The notes under the pieces: generated by a model
Database searches by the model: none
What the model was told of the DNA's origin: nothing
The model's input: the letters and a program-made list of their open reading frames with translations, nothing else
Shown here: piece by piece, positions 25,944 to 32,950 of the stretch
How positions within the stretch are numbered: the stretch's first letter is position 1
Layout of the letters: the number at the start of each line of letters is the position of its first letter
Made by a program: the position numbers and the translations under genes
IMG/VR virus record: IMGVR_UViG_3300034121_000400
Span: 1 to 34,409 of that record
Source of the DNA: a virus
Reading direction: 5' to 3' (one strand)
DNA: 34,409 nt

Positions 25944-27104
25944 ATGAGTATTTATTCAAAGTATAATGAAGAAATTTTAAAACTATTATTAACAGGCTTA
26001 AGTAATCGAGAAATAGCACGTCAAATTTCTCCTGATAAAGTTTCTGGAATAAGAAAGCATATCGCAAAATTAAAAGACAATACAGGTATTTTAAATGCTT
26101 GTAATAGCGTAGGAGTTGACCCTAAAACAGTTCCGATGTTATGGCTTAAAAATAAAAATGAATCGGTAAGAGTTACAAATCCACTATTCGAGAAATTAAG
26201 TGATGAAGAAAAAAACATTAAAGATATTGACTTTTTAAATATTTTTAAAGATAAAATTAAGCCTATAACCTTAAAACCAATTGATAATTTTCAGCCTATA
26301 GCCTTATTTGATAGGTTGGTTTATACCGATGTCCATGTAGGTATGAATGTTAATCCAGATGGTTACTCTCTTTACGGTGGCTTATGGAATGAGGAGGAAC
26401 TAACTAAAAGATTAAATTTAATGGTTAATCATACCTTAAATAATAAAAAATCAAATACTTTAATAATACACGAATTAGGCGATTTTCTCGATGGTTGGGA
26501 TGGTTATACAACAAGAGGCGGTCATTCATTGCCACAAAACATGGATAACCAAAAAGCCTTTGATACTGCATTAACTTTTAAAATAAAATTAATTGATTCT
26601 TTAATTAACCATTATGACAAAATTAAGTGTATAAATATCTGTAATGACAATCACGCTGGATCATTTGGTTATATTGTAAATTCCGCATTTAAAACCTACA
26701 TAGAATTGAAATATCCTGAAAGGATTGAAATAATTAACCAAAGGAGATTTATAGACCATTACAGCCAAGATAATATAACTTTTATACTCACGCACGGTAA
26801 AGATGATAAAAGCCTTAAATTTGGATTTAAACCTATTTTAGATGCAAAGCAAATCGAAAAAATAAAAAACTATATTGACGAGAATAAACTGCATAATCAA
26901 AAAATAGAGTTTAGCAAGGGTGATTCACACCAATATATTTTCGACAATTCAACTTCAAAACATTTCAGTTATCAAAACTTTCCTGCATTTTCACCCCCTT
27001 CAAATTGGGTACAGACAAACTTCCAGAATTCAATTAGTGGCTTTATTCATTTTAATTATTATGAAAATGGACAAAAAAGTATAAACGATTTTATTTTTAA
27101 TTAA
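25944..27104 (+). CDS. HTH / calcineurin-like metallophosphoesterase fusion
   Basis: A 386-aa protein. Residues 8-40 look like a helix-turn-helix (LKLLLTGLSNREIARQIS). From about 120 a metallophosphoesterase core shows TDVHVG (D129, H131), ELGDFLDG (G179, D180), NDNHAG (N236, H237), LTHGKDD (H284) and GDSHQ (H329), the full ligand set of the two-metal DxH/GD/GNH/H/GxH family. Related phage enzymes act as DNA exo/endonucleases (Mre11/SbcD-like) or as phosphatases. The DNA-binding N-terminus and position upstream of helicase and primase favour DNA processing. It starts 17 nt after a terminator, so its promoter is not obvious. Confidence 0.82.
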   Translation: MSIYSKYNEEILKLLLTGLSNREIARQISPDKVSGIRKHIAKLKDNTGILNACNSVGVDPKTVPMLWLKNKNESVRVTNPLFEKLSDEEKNIKDIDFLNIFKDKIKPITLKPIDNFQPIALFDRLVYTDVHVGMNVNPDGYSLYGGLWNEEELTKRLNLMVNHTLNNKKSNTLIIHELGDFLDGWDGYTTRGGHSLPQNMDNQKAFDTALTFKIKLIDSLINHYDKIKCINICNDNHAGSFGYIVNSAFKTYIELKYPERIEIINQRRFIDHYSQDNITFILTHGKDDKSLKFGFKPILDAKQIEKIKNYIDENKLHNQKIEFSKGDSHQYIFDNSTSKHFSYQNFPAFSPPSNWVQTNFQNSISGFIHFNYYENGQKSINDFIFN

Positions 27105-27120
27105 AAAAGTATTATATTTG
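27090..27120 (+). promoter_or_regulatory. Promoter for the structured leader and helicase gene
   Basis: -7 TATATTTG (27113-27120) is a full TAnnTTTG match. A weak T-rich -33 position (27090-27093) lies 19 nt upstream. It overlaps the 3' end of the metallophosphoesterase gene and would start a transcript near 27125, about 87 nt ahead of the helicase ATG. It lacks the palindrome found in promoters A-C. Confidence 0.55.
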
Positions 27121-27124
27121 TGCC

Positions 27125-27211
27125 ATAGGAGTGGAAGCCTAATTAACAATATTATTAAATTCCCGCAATGATAAAGTCTTCCACCTTTTGATTTGCGGGT
27201 TTTTGTATTAA
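27125..27211 (+). ncRNA. Structured leader RNA with interleaved helices (putative pseudoknot / attenuator)
   Basis: Two 7-bp helices interlock. S1 pairs GTGGAAG (27131-27137) with CTTCCAC (27178-27184). S2 pairs CCCGCAA (27162-27168) with TTGCGGG (27193-27199). The order S1-5', S2-5', S1-3', S2-3' is H-type pseudoknot topology with connecting segments of 24, 9 and 8 nt. S2 is followed by TTTTT (27200-27204), so S2 alone looks like an intrinsic terminator that S1 could support or compete with. A 7-codon ORF (27168-27191) lies across the helices. It could be a riboregulator or riboswitch, or a short RNA. No known class is recognised. Confidence 0.55.
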
Positions 27212-28768
27212 ATGAAAAAAACTTTAAGACCCTACCAACAAGAGTTGTTAGATGAAATCCTTCAAAAAATTCCAATTACTGAAAAACTTTGCGTCCAACT
27301 TTCAACTGGTGGTGGAAAAACAGTAATTTTTACGGAATTAGTAACTCAATTAAACGCTAAGACTTTAATACTTGTTGACAGTATTGATTTAGTAAATCAA
27401 ACTATTGATACTTTTAAAAAGCAAGGCGCAGACATTGGATCAATTTTAGCTGGAGCAAAAAAAATACCTGATAATAAAATATTAGTAGGTATGATTAAAT
27501 CCGTTTACAATAGACGTGAAAAATTACCTAAATTTGATTATTGCATTATTGATGAATGCCATATATGGGAATTTAATAAATTATTTACTTACCTAACTGA
27601 TTGTAAAATTATTGGATTTACTGCTACTCCTGCACGTTTAAAAAGATATTCTATTGATGAAAATATAAGCGCGCAAGAAACAATGAGTGATGTATATGAT
27701 GATATTGTATGCGGTAAGCCAATTGAATGGTTAATGCAAAATAATTATTTAGTTCCTGAAAAAACAGAATACATTGAATTTGATAGCACACCTTTAAAAA
27801 CTGATGCAAGTGGTGAATTTACGGCTGCAAGTTTAAAAGAAGTATTTCAGCATCCTGATTATAAAAAAGCACTTCGCAAAACATACGACAAACTTTGTGA
27901 AGGTAAAAAAACAATGATATTTACTTCGGCAACGGAAACAAATGCTATTTATGCCGAGTTATTTAAAGATAAAAATATAAAAACTTATGACAGCGTAAAT
28001 AATACACCAAATGAAAGAGATAGTATTATTGAATGGTTTAAAAATGAAAGAGATGCTATTTTAATAAATACTGGATGTTTCACAAAAGGTTTTGATGTAT
28101 GTGATGTAGAATGTATTATTATGGCGCGCGCTACAAAATCATTATCTTTGTGGGTTCAGATTGCGGGGCGTGGAGCAAGACCAACCAATAAAATAGAAAA
28201 ACCTTTTTTCCTTTTAATAGATGGTGGGAATAATAATAAAGAACACCAAGCATTTAGTTTTAATCGAGATTGGAAAAAAATATTTTCAGATAAGAAAATA
28301 AAAGATAAACTTTTAGATATTACAGAATGTGAGGAATGTGGATTTACTTATGAGATTAAAGAAAGTTGTTGCCCTAATTGTGGACACGTTCCTGATATTA
28401 TAGAAGTAGAAGAGGATATTCCAAAAGAACAAAAACTATTTGAAATTCAAGGTAAAAAAAATAATACAATCCCCCCAACATTAGATTTAATTTATTTTAT
28501 TAACAAAGGCTCAACAAAATATGAAACTTTAAAAGTTTTACGCGAAAAATGGATATATTTTTTATCTAAAATAGAAAAAATTGAATTTCATTTGCATAAT
28601 CCAAATATTCAATTAAATCAAAGATTTAGAAAATATTTATTCCCAGCATATTCAAAGACAATTACATCAATGCTAAAAGATAGCAAACACGTTAAATACG
28701 AAACTTTAAAAACAAAAATAATATATGATACAATTCAGCAGTTACAAAACGGTAAAAGACACGAATAA
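27212..28768 (+). CDS. SF2 DNA helicase (DEAD/DEAH-like, type I/III restriction helicase fold) with zinc finger
   Basis: A 518-aa ATP-dependent helicase: Q-like RPYQQELLDEI start, Walker A STGGGKT (31-37), motif II DECH (114-117), motif III FTATPAR (136-142), motif VI QIAGRGARP (about 316-324). A C-terminal zinc-finger pair CEEC...CPNC lies at about 373-392, followed by a helical tail. This matches phage replicative or repair helicases of the RecQ-/RadD-like group. It sits behind the structured leader RNA and overlaps the primase gene by 44 nt, suggesting a helicase-primase unit. Confidence 0.93.
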   Translation: MKKTLRPYQQELLDEILQKIPITEKLCVQLSTGGGKTVIFTELVTQLNAKTLILVDSIDLVNQTIDTFKKQGADIGSILAGAKKIPDNKILVGMIKSVYNRREKLPKFDYCIIDECHIWEFNKLFTYLTDCKIIGFTATPARLKRYSIDENISAQETMSDVYDDIVCGKPIEWLMQNNYLVPEKTEYIEFDSTPLKTDASGEFTAASLKEVFQHPDYKKALRKTYDKLCEGKKTMIFTSATETNAIYAELFKDKNIKTYDSVNNTPNERDSIIEWFKNERDAILINTGCFTKGFDVCDVECIIMARATKSLSLWVQIAGRGARPTNKIEKPFFLLIDGGNNNKEHQAFSFNRDWKKIFSDKKIKDKLLDITECEECGFTYEIKESCCPNCGHVPDIIEVEEDIPKEQKLFEIQGKKNNTIPPTLDLIYFINKGSTKYETLKVLREKWIYFLSKIEKIEFHLHNPNIQLNQRFRKYLFPAYSKTITSMLKDSKHVKYETLKTKIIYDTIQQLQNGKRHE

Positions 28769-30908
28769 AATAGATATTGATTTAAAAGATTATATCGATG
28801 CAATTAAAAATGGAAGATTTCAGGATGTTATTTTAAGCGCGCGATCCGTTAAATCGGATAAACAAAAGTATAATGAGTTTAAAAGTCTAACTCCCTGCAT
28901 TACTGGTTCAGCAATAATGAATCAAGGATCAAAAGTTGAAAGCAATATAAAAGAGTTAAACGGATTAATTGTTTTAGATATTGACGAGAATGTTGATATT
29001 GAAACAATCACAAAAATAAACAATGATAAACATACTTTTATATCGCATCGTTCATTTGGTGGTGATGGTGTTTGTGTTTTTGTAAAAATAAATACTACTA
29101 AATTTTTAGAATCATTTAACGATTTAGGTCAATATTATTGGGATAATTTTAATTTAACAATCGATCCAAGTTGTAAGAATAAAAACAGACTTCGATATTA
29201 TTCTTACGATCCTTATTTATTTTATAATGAAAATGCTAAAAAGTTTATTGCAAAATCTAAAATTGATAAACCAAAAGAAAAAGAAAAATTCATTTTTGTA
29301 AAAGATGATTTTACAGCCGTTTTAAATAAAATTTCAAATATTGATCTATGTCAGGATGATTATTCTAGATACGTTCAAATTGGATTTGCCATTGGGTCGG
29401 AATTTGGTGCATCAGGATTAGAATATTTTAAAGCAATTTGTCAAAACGGTTCTAAATACGACGCGAAAAATATTGAAAAACATTATAAGCAATTTTGTAA
29501 AGTTGGAAATGTTACAATAGCTACTTTTTATCACTTTGTAAAACAAGAAGGAATTGAAATTTATTCTGACAAAACAAAGAAAACAATTACAACCGTAGCT
29601 GCACAAAAGGCGCAAGGAACTCCAACAATAGAAAGCGTAAAAAAACATATTATAGAAGTTTTAAAAATTGATAATCCAGATGAAAATCTAATTAAAGAAT
29701 TAATTGAATCAAAATTTGATTATTCAGCAGGAATAGAAAATGAAGAAAGCGAAGTAAATCAGCTGAAAAACTTTATTATTGAAAATTTTAATCCTGTTAG
29801 AGATTCAATAACAAATGAAATATTTTTAAATGGAATACTACTCGATGATATTAAATTGAATACCATTTATTTTGCTGCTAAAAATTGTTTAACTTTTAAT
29901 GTAAATAAATCAGATGTTAGGGATATGATAAATTCAGAAGCTACTCCAACTTATAATCCTTTAAATGAATTTTTTAAAATTAAAGAATTTGAAAACGGAA
30001 TAATTGATAAATACATTGATTGCATCCAACCAAATAACGAATATAATAGATGGGCATTTAAAAAATGGATAGTTGGTTGTGTTCATAATTGGTGTAGCCC
30101 ATTACATGAAACAAAAGTATCCCCTCTTACTTTGGTATTATGCGGAATCCAACAAGGCACTGGAAAAACTTCTTTTTTTAGAAACTTACTACCAAAAGAA
30201 CTACAAAAATACCTGATTGAGCATAAAATAGACAGCAAGGATAAAGATTCTATTTATAATTTAGTAAAAGGATTAATTGTTTTAGATGATGAGTTTGGTG
30301 GGTTAGCCACAAAAGATGTAAAAGATTTTAAAAAGATAGCAGATGCAAACCAGATCGATATAAGATTACCTTATTCAGCATTTTATTCAAAAATGAAACG
30401 TAAGGCATCATTATGCGGAACGAGTAACGATGTATCAGTTTTAAAAGATGTAACGGGAAACAGGCGTATTTTGCCCTTAAATGTAACTTCCATTGATTAT
30501 AATAAAATGATTTTATTAGATACAGATAGTTTATGGCGTGAAGCCTTCAAATTATGGCGCGAAAATTATGACTGGAAGATATACACAAGCGATGATATTG
30601 ATTATTTAGCAAAAAACACAAATAACAATATAGAAGTGATGCCAGTTGAGGAATTGTTTTTTAATAGGTTTTCGATTGATTTAAACGATGTTTATACAGA
30701 AAGACGCATAATGAATCAGGGCGACATTTTAAATAGCTTAAATTTAAACACAGCTATCAATGTGAGTAAGTACGATGTAAAAGATATTTTTGTAAAAAAT
30801 AAGCTTGAATATAAATCATACAGGATTAAAGGAATGGTTAAGATGGGTATTGAATTATTTGTAAAACCTGAATTTGACGATAAAATTAATGATGAAGTTC
30901 CTTTTTAA
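28725..30908 (+). CDS. VirE-type primase-helicase
   Basis: A 727-aa multidomain replication protein. Residues 1-170 match the VirE N-terminal (BT4734-like) primase-type domain: DLKDYIDAIKNGRFQDVI near the start, GLIVLDIDENVDIE near 84-97, SHRSFGGDGVCVFVKI after it. A PriCT-like segment (RYVQIGFAIGSEFGASGLEY) follows at about 212-231. The VirE/D5-like ATPase has Walker A GIQQGTGKT (474-482), a Walker B-like LIVLDDEFGG, and the GNRRILPLNV sensor-like motif near 582-591. It primes and unwinds phage DNA and overlaps the helicase gene. The acidic end DEVPF resembles an SSB-interaction tail motif. Confidence 0.9.
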   Translation: MIQFSSYKTVKDTNKIDIDLKDYIDAIKNGRFQDVILSARSVKSDKQKYNEFKSLTPCITGSAIMNQGSKVESNIKELNGLIVLDIDENVDIETITKINNDKHTFISHRSFGGDGVCVFVKINTTKFLESFNDLGQYYWDNFNLTIDPSCKNKNRLRYYSYDPYLFYNENAKKFIAKSKIDKPKEKEKFIFVKDDFTAVLNKISNIDLCQDDYSRYVQIGFAIGSEFGASGLEYFKAICQNGSKYDAKNIEKHYKQFCKVGNVTIATFYHFVKQEGIEIYSDKTKKTITTVAAQKAQGTPTIESVKKHIIEVLKIDNPDENLIKELIESKFDYSAGIENEESEVNQLKNFIIENFNPVRDSITNEIFLNGILLDDIKLNTIYFAAKNCLTFNVNKSDVRDMINSEATPTYNPLNEFFKIKEFENGIIDKYIDCIQPNNEYNRWAFKKWIVGCVHNWCSPLHETKVSPLTLVLCGIQQGTGKTSFFRNLLPKELQKYLIEHKIDSKDKDSIYNLVKGLIVLDDEFGGLATKDVKDFKKIADANQIDIRLPYSAFYSKMKRKASLCGTSNDVSVLKDVTGNRRILPLNVTSIDYNKMILLDTDSLWREAFKLWRENYDWKIYTSDDIDYLAKNTNNNIEVMPVEELFFNRFSIDLNDVYTERRIMNQGDILNSLNLNTAINVSKYDVKDIFVKNKLEYKSYRIKGMVKMGIELFVKPEFDDKINDEVPF

Positions 30909-30909
30909 A

Positions 30910-31161
30910 TGTAATATTGTAATATAAATGTAATATTTTTATATTACACGTTAACCCTTACCACCATTGACTTAAAGCCAATTGTAATATTGTAATATAA
31001 AAATATCATAAACTTATAATAATATATAATAATTTATATAAATATACATAATAGTGTTTTTTTTATATAGAATCTATATAAGTTTTAAAAAAAAATATTA
31101 CATATTACATCGGCTTAAAGTATTGAAAACAAACGAATTAAATGTAATAAAAAATATTACA
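30910..31161. repeat. TGTAATAT iteron cluster; candidate replication origin or control region
   Basis: The gene-free region 30909-31165 is extremely AT-rich and contains nine copies of TGTAATAT. Forward copies start at 30910, 30918, 30929, 30983 and 30991 (two head-to-tail pairs). Inverted ATATTACA copies start at 30941, 31095, 31102 and 31154. The copies at 30929 and 30941 form a perfect 8-bp hairpin with a TTTT loop. TGTAATA at 31143 pairs with TATTACA at 31155, just before the ATG at 31166. Only 30948-30980 is not AT-dominated. Iterons next to primase genes are typical of phage origins; an operator array is the alternative. Confidence 0.7.
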
Positions 31162-31165
31162 AATT

Positions 31166-31498
31166 ATGACAGAAGCACAAATTCAACAACAAATCATTAT
31201 TTGGTTTAGGAATAATTACCAAATAAAAGGCAAAGGATTGATATTTTCAGTGGCAAATGAATCAACCTACAAAAACAAAGTATTTAAGAATACAGGAACG
31301 ATGTCTGGAGTATCTGATTTGATAGTAGTTTTAAATGGTAAAACTATTTTTATAGAATTAAAAACAGAAATTGGAATCCAAAGCCAAAAACAAAAAGACT
31401 TTGAAAGTAAAATAAAAGAATTGAATCAGGAGTATTATTTAATCAGATCATTAGAACAATTTAAAAATGAAATTGAAAGACAAAATAGAATTATTTAA
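31166..31498 (+). CDS. VRR-NUC domain nuclease
   Basis: A 110-aa stand-alone VRR-NUC (PD-(D/E)xK-type) nuclease: GVSDLI with D51 (48-53), the catalytic IELK with E64 and K66, then the conserved GIQSQKQKDF (70-79). E3 and Q7 near the N-terminus match the family's first helix. Phage versions cleave DNA junctions or branched replication intermediates. Its position right after the iteron region and primase suggests a role in replication or recombination. Expression may be controlled by the hairpin at its start. Confidence 0.92.
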   Translation: MTEAQIQQQIIIWFRNNYQIKGKGLIFSVANESTYKNKVFKNTGTMSGVSDLIVVLNGKTIFIELKTEIGIQSQKQKDFESKIKELNQEYYLIRSLEQFKNEIERQNRII

Positions 31499-31673
31499 AA
31501 AAAAGAATCCTGAAAGATTAGAACATACCTTTAAAAATGGTTTAATATTCAAAGGAAGTGGATCTTATAAGTTACATTGGTGGTTAGATAGTCTTTATAA
31601 AGATGCTGTAAATGAGTGGGTTACAAAAAAAGAAAAAAATATTGCAAAATTTATTGAAAAATGTATTGCGTAA
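31467..31673 (+). CDS. Hypothetical protein (68 aa)
   Basis: A 68-aa basic protein (MKLKDKIELFKKKNPERLEH start; NGLIFKGSGSYKLHWWLDSL in the middle). It overlaps the nuclease by 32 nt and its stop codon lies inside promoter C's palindrome. No family is recognised. The high Lys content would suit nucleic-acid binding, but that is only a guess. Confidence 0.6.
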   Translation: MKLKDKIELFKKKNPERLEHTFKNGLIFKGSGSYKLHWWLDSLYKDAVNEWVTKKEKNIAKFIEKCIA

Positions 31674-31695
31674 TTAAAATTTATTACGATATTTG
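31666..31695 (+). promoter_or_regulatory. Promoter with palindromic operator, copy C
   Basis: TTG (31666-31668), 19 nt, then GATATTTG (31688-31695), a -7 element with one mismatch. The spacer holds GTAATTAAAATTTATTAC (31670-31687), one base different from each of copies A and B. The flank TTGCGTAATTAAAA is shared with copy B. It serves the small-gene block starting at 31727. Confidence 0.65.
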
Positions 31696-31726
31696 CTAAA
31701 GATAACAACAATAAAACACAAATATT

Positions 31727-31921
31727 ATGGAAACTTTATCAAATTTCAATTTTCAATTTTCAGGGCACGGACACTATAAAGTAACTTACACAAGTCCTAA
31801 TACAGGTAAAAATTGGACTAAAACAATTAATGATATGACTTTAATTGATGCGACTAAAAATGAAGACTATCCAAAACAAATGGATTTAAAAAGATTAAAA
31901 AAAATAATAAAAGATAATTAA
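31727..31921 (+). CDS. Hypothetical protein (64 aa), first gene of operon C
   Basis: A 64-aa protein (METLSNFNFQFSGHGHYKVT start) with an N-terminal strand-rich half and a basic helical C-terminus (MDLKRLKKIIKDN). It is the first gene after promoter C, with a long A-rich leader. The pattern recalls small phage early proteins with no named family. Confidence 0.6.
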   Translation: METLSNFNFQFSGHGHYKVTYTSPNTGKNWTKTINDMTLIDATKNEDYPKQMDLKRLKKIIKDN

Positions 31922-31936
31922 ACAAAATAAAATAAA

Positions 31937-32086
31937 ATGAAAAGAACAATAAAATACATTTATTACAGAGAGGTTCAAGGATCTTCTGATAGGTCATTTA
32001 AAACAATTCAAGAGGTACACAAGTACGCTAAAATGATGAATATTGAAAACTACGAAGTTAAAGAAGTAATCGAGATAACAAGATAA
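31937..32086 (+). CDS. Small hypothetical protein (49 aa)
   Basis: A 49-aa protein beginning MKRTIKYIYYREVQG and ending VKEVIEITR, with a beta-alpha-beta-like hydrophobic pattern. The leader AAAATAAAATG and 15-nt gap to its neighbour fit the operon. No family is recognised. Confidence 0.55.
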   Translation: MKRTIKYIYYREVQGSSDRSFKTIQEVHKYAKMMNIENYEVKEVIEITR

Positions 32087-32091
32087 AAATT

Positions 32092-32292
32092 ATGTTGACA
32101 GTAAAAAACAAAGCCGAAAAATTAGTGCTATCAATGCACGGAATAAAAAATGATCCTAATTATTATATGTCAATTGACAACGCTAAAAAATGCGCCTTAA
32201 TTGCAATTGATGAAATACTTGGAATGGTAGATGAAGAAAGCCTTTATTTTGATTATTGGTCGGAAGTAAAAGAAGAAATAGAAAAAATGTAA
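32092..32292 (+). CDS. Small hypothetical protein (66 aa)
   Basis: A 66-aa helical protein: MLTVKNKAEKLVLSMHG start, then YYMSIDNAKKCALIAIDEIL, and an acidic end. It resembles short acidic helical phage early proteins often found in runs; no named family applies. It starts 5 nt after the previous stop. Confidence 0.6.
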   Translation: MLTVKNKAEKLVLSMHGIKNDPNYYMSIDNAKKCALIAIDEILGMVDEESLYFDYWSEVKEEIEKM

Positions 32293-32294
32293 TT

Positions 32295-32771
32295 ATGGAT
32301 TTAAAAGAGATAAAAGATTTGTTTGGAATAGACCTAACAATTAAGAATAGAAAGCCACATTTTGTTTATTTACGAGGTATTTATATGGATCAGGAGATTG
32401 AAAACGGAAGGAATAATTTAAACATTTGCAAAGAATTAAAGTGTAATCACGCTTCAGGGTTTCACTACTTCCAGCGAAAAGAAATGTATAAAAATATCAA
32501 AGAGTATAACGAGGTTAAAACAGCTTTTGATAATAAAGATGCTGATTTATTTAAAGATATTGATTTTAGACTCAATAATGTTAAGTACATTCACTATCGA
32601 GAAATGGAACGTAAAAAACCTAAAAAAATAAAGCTGGATGAAATGCCAAAAGTAAGATGGCATTACTTAAGAATAATTGAAGCCTTAAGAAAAGATAATA
32701 AAAACAGACTTTGGGAGAAGCCGATGAAAGAGTTTACAATTAATGATTATAAAATTTTAGAATCTTTATAA
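32295..32771 (+). CDS. DnaA domain IV-like DNA-binding protein
   Basis: A 158-aa protein from the ATG at 32295; an upstream in-frame ATG at 32256 would overlap the previous gene. Residues 6-65 follow the pattern of the bacterial DnaA C-terminal domain: FGIDLTIKNRKPHFVYLRGI (10-29, matching the basic loop and arginine helix) and NHASGFHYF (51-59, in the position of the DnaA DHTTV signature that reads DnaA boxes). The AAA+ part of DnaA is absent. The rest is a basic helical extension. It could be an origin-binding or replication-control protein, or a transcription factor built on the same fold. Family assignment is by motif only. Confidence 0.6.
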   Translation: MDLKEIKDLFGIDLTIKNRKPHFVYLRGIYMDQEIENGRNNLNICKELKCNHASGFHYFQRKEMYKNIKEYNEVKTAFDNKDADLFKDIDFRLNNVKYIHYREMERKKPKKIKLDEMPKVRWHYLRIIEALRKDNKNRLWEKPMKEFTINDYKILESL

Positions 32772-32778
32772 ATATTCG

Positions 32779-32812
32779 TTTTAACGGCGATTAACGCCGA
32801 AATAAGTTAAAA
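32779..32812 (+). other. Nested inverted repeats in the leader of the 41-aa gene
   Basis: An inner 5-bp hairpin CGGCG-ATTAA-CGCCG (32785-32799) lies inside outer arms TTTTAAC (32779-32785) and GTTAAAA (32806-32812), with a short unpaired stretch on the 3' side. No T-run follows. It is the only GC-rich patch in this gap and may be an operator or mRNA structure for the downstream genes. Confidence 0.5.
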
Positions 32813-32824
32813 TTTTAAATAATT

Positions 32825-32950
32825 ATGGCAAATAAAAGAAATATAAAACCGTTAACGCAAAGGTTATCGATTTACGAGCAAGAATATAAATTGAAAGAAC
32901 AAGCAAAAGAAATACTTAAAAAAATAAAAAATAATGAAAACACTAAATAG
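32825..32950 (+). CDS. Small basic helical protein (41 aa)
   Basis: A 41-aa protein, Lys-rich, with MANKRNIKPLTQRLSIYEQE start and a helical C-terminus. It overlaps the next gene by 17 nt. No family is recognised. A basic unstructured N-terminus followed by a helix could bind nucleic acid. The long overlap suggests coupled expression with the PAPS-reductase-like gene. Confidence 0.5.
   Translation: MANKRNIKPLTQRLSIYEQEYKLKEQAKEILKKIKNNENTK

Noticed and set aside
27168-27191. A 7-codon leader peptide in the helicase leader
   Set aside because: It is too short to support as a gene. It lacks runs of a single regulatory amino acid, so classical attenuation is not suggested; mentioned only with the leader RNA.
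30948-30980. The less AT-rich island in the iteron region as a gene or known regulatory box
   Set aside because: It has no open frame of useful length and no recognised motif; it is described only as part of the origin candidate.
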